64,000 bases of DNA, from contig CAYMIJ010000012.1 in the NCBI GenBank assembly GCA_964390465.1, forward strand, positions 9,999-73,998. The letters run 5' to 3'. Source of the stretch: JADZAI01 sp964390465. Its GTDB lineage: Bacteria; Pseudomonadota; Alphaproteobacteria; Micropepsales; Micropepsaceae. The notes under the pieces are model-generated. The model was not told the origin of the DNA. It did no database searches and worked only from the letters and a program-made list of their open reading frames with translations. A program made the position numbers and the translations under genes. Below are positions 59,594 through 64,000 of this stretch, piece by piece; position 1 is the first letter of the stretch, and each line of letters starts with the position of its first letter.

Positions 59594-60297
59594 GTGCCCG
59601 TCCGCGCCCTGCGGTGTGCCAGCAGATAGATCACGGCCAGCGCCAGGGCGAGCGAAAACCACGTCACGGCATAGGCCAGATGGTTGTCGGGCAGATCAGG
59701 GCGGAAGGGTATGGCGTGCGGCACCCCGCCCGGATTGGGCGTTTCGGATTGCAGCACGTAAGGATAGTGCTGCGGCAGTTTCAGCGCAGCGTTGATGGCC
59801 TGCACATCGCGCACATACCAGCGATTGCCTTTCACATCAGGTGCAGCGCTGAACCACCCTGCCGTCTCTGACGGGCGCAAGATGCCCTCAATATGCCGTT
59901 GGCCTTTGGCGGCATCTGGAATGCCGTCCGGCCCCAGTGCCGCCTTCTCGGCCTCGCTGATCGAGCCAAGATCGACAAGGATGATCACCTCGCGGCCCGT
60001 ATCGAGCGGCGCGATGACACGATACCGCGCCGCTCCACTGCCTTCCGGCGCGAATAGATGGATGGCGGGGTATGTCCCGATCACCCCATCCGTCTTCACA
60101 TGGGCGTAGCTGGTCTCGATCCCTGAAGCCGTCAGCAGGCCGATGAGATCGGTCGGGGGGGCAGCAATCTCAGCGCTCACGCGCGCGATGAGATCGTGTT
60201 TCCACGCCCGGCGCTGCAACTGCCACTCGCCCAGCATCATCATCGCAGCGATGGCCAACAGTGTCAGCCCGCCAACCCACATACCACGGCGCGTCAT
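59590..60297 (-). CDS. SURF1 family cytochrome oxidase biogenesis protein
   Basis: 235 aa. Two membrane helices (LTLLAIAAMMMLGEWQLQRR at the N-terminus and AVTWFSLALALAVIYLLAHR at the C-terminus) flank a periplasmic domain with LGEWQLQRRAWKHDLI and the late NHLAYAVTWF motif, typical of SURF1/Shy1. It helps insert heme a into subunit I. It overlaps DUF983 and thrC by 4 bases each. Confidence 0.95.
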   Translation of the reverse strand: MTRRGMWVGGLTLLAIAAMMMLGEWQLQRRAWKHDLIARVSAEIAAPPTDLIGLLTASGIETSYAHVKTDGVIGTYPAIHLFAPEGSGAARYRVIAPLDTGREVIILVDLGSISEAEKAALGPDGIPDAAKGQRHIEGILRPSETAGWFSAAPDVKGNRWYVRDVQAINAALKLPQHYPYVLQSETPNPGGVPHAIPFRPDLPDNHLAYAVTWFSLALALAVIYLLAHRRARTGT

Positions 60298-60650
60298 GTG
60301 TCCTCGACGATGTCGCTCTTTCCGGCCTCAGCCGCCTTCATCTTGTATTGCTGATGAACCATGGCGGATTTGAGAGGACGCAGCAGCCCGAGTGTAACGA
60401 TCAGCACAAGCGGCAGCCATAAAACCATATGCACCCAATAGGGCGGCTCGTAGGTTACTTCCGTCCACAGCGCGAGCCCGACGACCACAAACCCGGCGAT
60501 CAGAATAATGAAAACGGCCGGACCGTCACCCTGGTCCAGCCGTTCATAGGAAAGTTCACATCTGTCGCATGATGGGGCCAGGGTGATGAAGCCCTGGAAC
60601 AAATGCCCCTCTCCGCAGCGCGGGCAGCGCCCGGCGAGGGGCGATGCCAT
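60294..60650 (-). CDS. DUF983 membrane protein
   Basis: 118 aa. A zinc-ribbon-like N-terminus, GRCPRCGEGHLFQGF with APSCDRCELSY, is followed by two membrane helices (VFIILIAGFVVVGLALW and WVHMVLWLPLVLIVTLGLL). DUF983 genes sit between coxC and surf1 in many Alphaproteobacteria and may assist oxidase assembly or metal delivery; this is inference. The start overlaps the ctaE stop by one base (TGATG). Confidence 0.93.
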   Translation of the reverse strand: MASPLAGRCPRCGEGHLFQGFITLAPSCDRCELSYERLDQGDGPAVFIILIAGFVVVGLALWTEVTYEPPYWVHMVLWLPLVLIVTLGLLRPLKSAMVHQQYKMKAAEAGKSDIVEDT

Positions 60651-61570
60651 CAGCTATGGCCGCCGGGGTTTGGTCCTGAGCCCCACACATAGATGGCGGC
60701 AAACAGGAACAGCCACACCACGTCGACGAAGTGCCAGTACCAGGCAGCGGCCTCGAAGCCGAAATGGTTCTGCGCGGTGAAGTGGCCTTTGATCGCGCGG
60801 AAGAAACAGACGATCAGGAAGATCGTGCCGATGATGACATGGAAACCATGGAAGCCCGTCGCCATGAAGAAGGTGGAACCATAGATGGTCGGCTCGACCA
60901 CTGTATCGGGCGCACCGGCGATCATCGACAGGGGCGCGGCAGCTTCACGCACGTCGCCGCTCTGGCCGAAGAAGAAGGCCGCGTGGCTATATTCAAACAC
61001 CTGCAAAGTGGTGAACAGCATGCCGAGCAGGATGGTGATGGCGAGGCCCCAGATCAGACCCTGACGATCGCCCGTCTGCAGTGCGTGGTGTGCCCAGGTG
61101 ACCGTGGTCCCCGAGGTCAGCAGCACCAGCGTTCCGACCAGCGGCAGGTGCCAGGGGTCGAACGTCGCGATGCCATGCGGCGGCCAGGCAGCAAGGCCGT
61201 GATCGGTGGGGAAGAAGGCGACCGAGAAATAGGCCCAGAACCAGGCGACGAAGAACATCACTTCAGAAGCGATGAACAGGATCATGCCATAGCGCAGACC
61301 CAGCTTGACGACCGGCGTGTGTTCCTTGGTGACGACGCTTTCGCGCACCACGTCGCGCCACCAGCCAATCATCGTATAGATGACCATTGCTAAGCCGAGG
61401 ATGAGAATCCATGGGCTGCCCGCCAGACCGAACAGCTTGCCGAAGTCACCGGCATCCTTGTTCATCCAGATGACCGCGCCGACGGCCATGATGAAGGCCG
61501 ACAGCGAGCCGACCAGCGGCCACGGACTTGGATTGACCAGATGATAGTCGTGTTTGACGTCGCCTGACAT
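60650..61570 (-). CDS. ctaE: Cytochrome c oxidase subunit III
   Basis: 306 aa with seven membrane helices. Signatures: HDYHLVNPSPWPLVGSLSAF at the N-terminus, ASEVMFFVAWFWAYF with the conserved Glu, LTSGTTVTWAHHAL, and HFVDVVWLFLFAAIYVWG near the end. It stabilises the aa3 oxidase core and proton supply. It is 17 bases downstream of ctaG in the same operon. Confidence 0.97.
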   Translation of the reverse strand: MSGDVKHDYHLVNPSPWPLVGSLSAFIMAVGAVIWMNKDAGDFGKLFGLAGSPWILILGLAMVIYTMIGWWRDVVRESVVTKEHTPVVKLGLRYGMILFIASEVMFFVAWFWAYFSVAFFPTDHGLAAWPPHGIATFDPWHLPLVGTLVLLTSGTTVTWAHHALQTGDRQGLIWGLAITILLGMLFTTLQVFEYSHAAFFFGQSGDVREAAAPLSMIAGAPDTVVEPTIYGSTFFMATGFHGFHVIIGTIFLIVCFFRAIKGHFTAQNHFGFEAAAWYWHFVDVVWLFLFAAIYVWGSGPNPGGHS

Positions 61571-61587
61571 GTGCCTTGCCCCTCGCT

Positions 61588-62169
61588 CTAATTCGTTGCG
61601 GCGGTGGCATCGGCCCCCGCCTCTGCTGTCGCATCGTTCTGTTTGAAGAACGTATAGGACAACGTGATTTCCCTGATATCGGCGGCTCTGGGATCATCCA
61701 GAATCGCCGGGTCGATGAAGAAATTGACCGGCATCTCGCGGCTTTCGCCAGCCTTCAGCGGCTGGTCCTGAAAACAGAAGCAGGCAACCTTTACGAAATA
61801 CTTTCCAGCCTTTTCCGGCGTGACGTTGAACGTGGCATGACCGCGCGTGTCGCGCTTGCCGATATTCTGCGCCAGATAGGCCGTGATGCCGACATCGCCG
61901 ACGTGAATGTCGATAAAGGGATTTTCCGGCCCGAAGTTCCAGCTGAGGTCGGGCGCAACATTGGCGTCGAAGCGCACGCGGATCACCCGGTCTGAAATAC
62001 CGGCTGCACCCACTGGCGCTGCACTGGCCCGCTGCGTGGTGCCTTCAAATCCGGTCACCTGACAGAACCAGCGATAGAACGGCACGGCGGCATAGGACGC
62101 GCCGACCATGAGGACGGCAACCGAGGTGCAGATGATGGCCGTGCGGGCGTTGCGGTCCATGGTCCTCAC
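61588..62169 (-). CDS. ctaG: Cytochrome c oxidase assembly protein CtaG (Cox11)
   Basis: 193 aa from a GTG that overlaps the preceding stop (GTGA), or 190 aa from an ATG three codons in with GAGG in front. One N-terminal membrane helix (AIICTSVAVLMVGASYAAVP), FYRWFCQVTGFEGTTQR, and the copper-binding VACFCFQDQPL (CxCFxxQ) are diagnostic. It delivers copper to the CuB site of subunit I. Confidence 0.96.
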   Translation of the reverse strand: MRTMDRNARTAIICTSVAVLMVGASYAAVPFYRWFCQVTGFEGTTQRASAAPVGAAGISDRVIRVRFDANVAPDLSWNFGPENPFIDIHVGDVGITAYLAQNIGKRDTRGHATFNVTPEKAGKYFVKVACFCFQDQPLKAGESREMPVNFFIDPAILDDPRAADIREITLSYTFFKQNDATAEAGADATAATN

Positions 62170-62324
62170 ATCCGGTCCATGGCATGGCCGCCGAGGCGAA
62201 CAATGGTCATGACGAAAAAGAGGATCACGAGTGCGCCCAGCGTAAGCGCGATGGCGCGGTTGCGCGAACGGCGTGCTTTCAGCTGTTCTTCGGTCAGGAC
62301 CATGGGCTGTGGCTCGACCGTCAT
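62166..62324 (-). CDS. Short single-TM protein of the cox operon
   Basis: 52 aa: a charged N-terminus (LTEEQLKARRSRNR) and one membrane helix (AIALTLGALVILFFVMTIV), ending GHAMDRM. Its ATG overlaps the ctaB stop (ATGA) and its stop overlaps the ctaG start (GTGA). Small proteins with this exact layout occur between ctaB and ctaG in many Alphaproteobacteria and are unnamed or called CoxF-like. Coupling on both sides makes it real. A helper role in oxidase assembly is inferred. Confidence 0.85.
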   Translation of the reverse strand: MTVEPQPMVLTEEQLKARRSRNRAIALTLGALVILFFVMTIVRLGGHAMDRM

Positions 62325-63265
62325 GGTGTCACCAGAGGCACAACGCCCGCCACGGCTTCAACGATGACAGCGGCAAACAGCGCGAAGAGATAGAAGATCG
62401 AGAAGGCGAACAGGCGCATGGCGACGCGTGTATTGCCGGGCTTGCGCAAAATGTCTGCGGCCATCCACAGGAACACCGCACCACCTACAGCCGCAAGCGA
62501 TGCATAGACGATGCCCGAACATCCCAACAGCACCGGCAGCGCTGAACATGCCGCCATCACCACCGAATAGATCATGATCTGGCGGCGGGTTTCCGCTTCA
62601 CCCGCCGTGACCGGCAGCATGGGCACCTTGGCGCGCGCATAATCACCACTGCGATAAAGAGCGAGCGCCCAGAAATGCGGCGGCGTCCACATGAAGATCA
62701 GCAGAACCAGCAGAAGCGGCATCACATCCAGCGATCCCGTCGCCGCCGCCCAGCCGATGGCGGGCGGCATGGCACCGGCAAGACCGCCGATCACGATGTT
62801 CTGGGCCGTGCGGCGCTTGAGCCACATCGTATAAACGAGAACATAAAAGGCGATGGTGAAGGCCAGCAGAGCAGCGCTCAGCCAGTTGACCAGCACACCC
62901 ATAACGCCAACCGAAAAAGCCGAAAGCGTCAGCCCGAAGGTCAGCGCCTCATCAGGGCGCACGCGGCCCGCCGGAATGGGGCGCCTGGCGGTGCGGGCCA
63001 TCACCGCATCAATATCGGCATCGTACCACATGTTCAGCGCGCCCGATGCGCCCGCCCCGACCGCAACACAAAGGATCGCGGTGAAGGCTGCAAACGGGTT
63101 CATGGCGGTGGGTGCGGCGATCAACCCGGCCAAAGCCGTGAACACCACAAGCGACATCACGCGCGGCTTCAGCAGGGCGAAGAAATCGCCCGCTGTCGCC
63201 ACGGACACCGAAGGCGCAGCAGAAGCTGCGCCTTCCTGGCCATAGGATGCCGTTACATCACTCAC
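62321..63265 (-). CDS. ctaB: Protoheme IX farnesyltransferase (heme o synthase)
   Basis: 314 aa polytopic UbiA-family prenyltransferase. NMWYDADIDAVMARTARRP (N..D-x-D-x2-M-x-RT-x-RP) is the prenyl-diphosphate site, with the second acidic region around MWTPPHFWALALY, which is specific to heme o synthases. It makes heme o from heme b for the aa3 oxidase. GTG start. It lies 15 bases after ctaD. Confidence 0.97.
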   Translation of the reverse strand: MSDVTASYGQEGAASAAPSVSVATAGDFFALLKPRVMSLVVFTALAGLIAAPTAMNPFAAFTAILCVAVGAGASGALNMWYDADIDAVMARTARRPIPAGRVRPDEALTFGLTLSAFSVGVMGVLVNWLSAALLAFTIAFYVLVYTMWLKRRTAQNIVIGGLAGAMPPAIGWAAATGSLDVMPLLLVLLIFMWTPPHFWALALYRSGDYARAKVPMLPVTAGEAETRRQIMIYSVVMAACSALPVLLGCSGIVYASLAAVGGAVFLWMAADILRKPGNTRVAMRLFAFSIFYLFALFAAVIVEAVAGVVPLVTP

Positions 63266-63280
63266 ACGAAACCCGTGGCG

Positions 63281-64000
63281 TTAGTGGTGATCCGCCGCCT
63301 TGATATGCGGCGGCTCGTTGAACTGGTGGAAGGGTGGCGGTGAAGGCAGCGTCCATTCCAGCGTCGTGGCACCCTCGCCCCATGGATTGGCGGCGGCGGC
63401 GCGCTTGCGCAGGAAAGCCTCCATCAGCATCACCAGGAAGATGCCAACACCAGCGGCTGAGATGTAAGAGCCGATGGACGAGATATAGTTCCAGCCCGCG
63501 AACGCGTCCGGATAGTCGACATAGCGGCGCGGCATGCCCTGCAGGCCCAGAAAGTGCTGCGGGAAGAAGATCAGGTTCACGCCGATGAACGTAACCCAGA
63601 AATGCAGATGGCCCAGGAACTCGTTATACATATAGCCGCTCATCTTCGGGAACCAGTAGTAGAACCCGGCGAAGATGGCGAACACCGCACCCAGCGACAG
63701 CACGTAGTGGAAATGCGCCACCACGTAATAGGTGTCATGCAGCGCGGTATCGATGCCGGCATTGGCCAGCACAACACCGGTCACACCGCCGAGCGTGAAC
63801 AGGAAGATGAAGCCGATGGCCCACACCATCGGCACCTTGAACTCGATGGAGCCGCCCCACATGGTGGCGATCCACGAGAAGATCTTCACGCCGGTCGGCA
63901 CCGCGATGACCATGGTGGCGAACAGGAAGTAGGCCCGTGTGTCGACATCCATGCCAACCGTATACATGTGGTGCGCCCACACGATGAAGCCGACAAAGCC
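63281..64000 (-). CDS. ctaD: Cytochrome c oxidase subunit I, C-terminal part
   Basis: The last 239 codons; the gene continues past the right edge. VWAHHMYTVGMDVDTRAYF contains two CuB histidines, and HDTYYVVAHFHYVLSLG contains the heme a3 and heme a histidines (HFH). PQHFLGLQGMPRRYVDYPD is another subunit I signature. The reading frame is open up to base 64000. It heads the ctaD-ctaB-ctaG-ctaE assembly and oxidase run seen here. Confidence 0.98.
   Translation of the reverse strand, partial: GFVGFIVWAHHMYTVGMDVDTRAYFLFATMVIAVPTGVKIFSWIATMWGGSIEFKVPMVWAIGFIFLFTLGGVTGVVLANAGIDTALHDTYYVVAHFHYVLSLGAVFAIFAGFYYWFPKMSGYMYNEFLGHLHFWVTFIGVNLIFFPQHFLGLQGMPRRYVDYPDAFAGWNYISSIGSYISAAGVGIFLVMLMEAFLRKRAAAANPWGEGATTLEWTLPSPPPFHQFNEPPHIKAADHH

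Noticed and set aside
58436..59629. 397-codon open frame opposite thrC
   Set aside because: Shadow of thrC; His/Gln/Arg-rich composition is typical of antisense translation.
1..64000. tRNA, rRNA, CRISPR arrays, insertion sequences, integrases
   Set aside because: Looked for in all intergenic stretches by eye; no cloverleaf, regularly spaced repeats, transposase or integrase motifs were found. Short or degenerate ones could be missed without a scan.

Overview
The window is GC-rich, densely coded chromosomal DNA from an alphaproteobacterium. The assignment rests on a CcrM-type GANTC adenine methyltransferase, the split F0 operon with b and b' subunits, the ctaD-ctaB-ctaG-ctaE oxidase cluster followed by DUF983, SURF1, thrC, an M16 peptidase and a GNAT protein, the ispH-thrB-rnhA block, the mutY/DUF721/DsbA-like/smc block, and an alphaproteobacterial SOS box. 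I cannot place it to order. Two runs of N (100 and 10 bases) show a scaffolded draft or metagenome assembly, and the 10-N join lies inside a chimeric gene.

Layout. 1-2271 (minus) is a glycyl-tRNA synthetase, small-protein, tRNA methyltransferase and DUF2007 run. 2291-2590 holds REP-like palindromes around the 100-N gap. 2737-4599 has a polyprenyl diphosphate synthase and an M15 peptidase. 4622-9562 is a CoA-thioester and oxygenase module: MaoC hydratase, ChaC and acyl-CoA synthetase on minus, then crotonase and FAD monooxygenase on plus. 9563-10204 is a small AT-rich island with an HNH nuclease-like gene. 10205-17431 carries a methyltransferase, a small lipoprotein, a PAS_5 protein, DUF6456, ispE, a TPR lipoprotein and ETF-QO. 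17582-19579 is an orphan TIR-TM-TPR protein. 19583-23227 is a TetR-HlyD-ABC-permease efflux operon with its operator.

23309-26083 holds udg-moaB-yjbR, whose last gene is followed by a roughly 0.8 kb insert and a second, diverged copy of its 3' end. 26260-31094 is rich in DNA maintenance: an SOS-boxed radical SAM gene, rnhB, ccrM behind a GANTC cluster, mutY and a DUF721/DciA-like gene. A DsbA-like gene, smc, an orphan low-GC sugar transferase, argS and pirin follow. A tandem glycine riboswitch controls gcvT-gcvH-gcvPA-gcvPB. 43725-45607 has a P450 and a small nucleotidyltransferase-like gene. 45653-48222 is the F0 ATP synthase operon. 48477-53219 has a lipoprotein, ispH, thrB, rnhA, a peroxiredoxin, a DsbD-N protein and YqgE. 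53231-56260 is a large EAL protein, and 56336-64000 is the GNAT-M16-thrC-SURF1-cytochrome oxidase block, cut off inside ctaD.

No tRNA, rRNA, CRISPR array, transposase or integrase was recognised. The best leads are the yjbR 3'-end duplication with two unknown genes, the HNH island, the GANTC cluster before ccrM and the SOS-boxed radical SAM gene. I do not see a complete new multi-gene system that I could defend.
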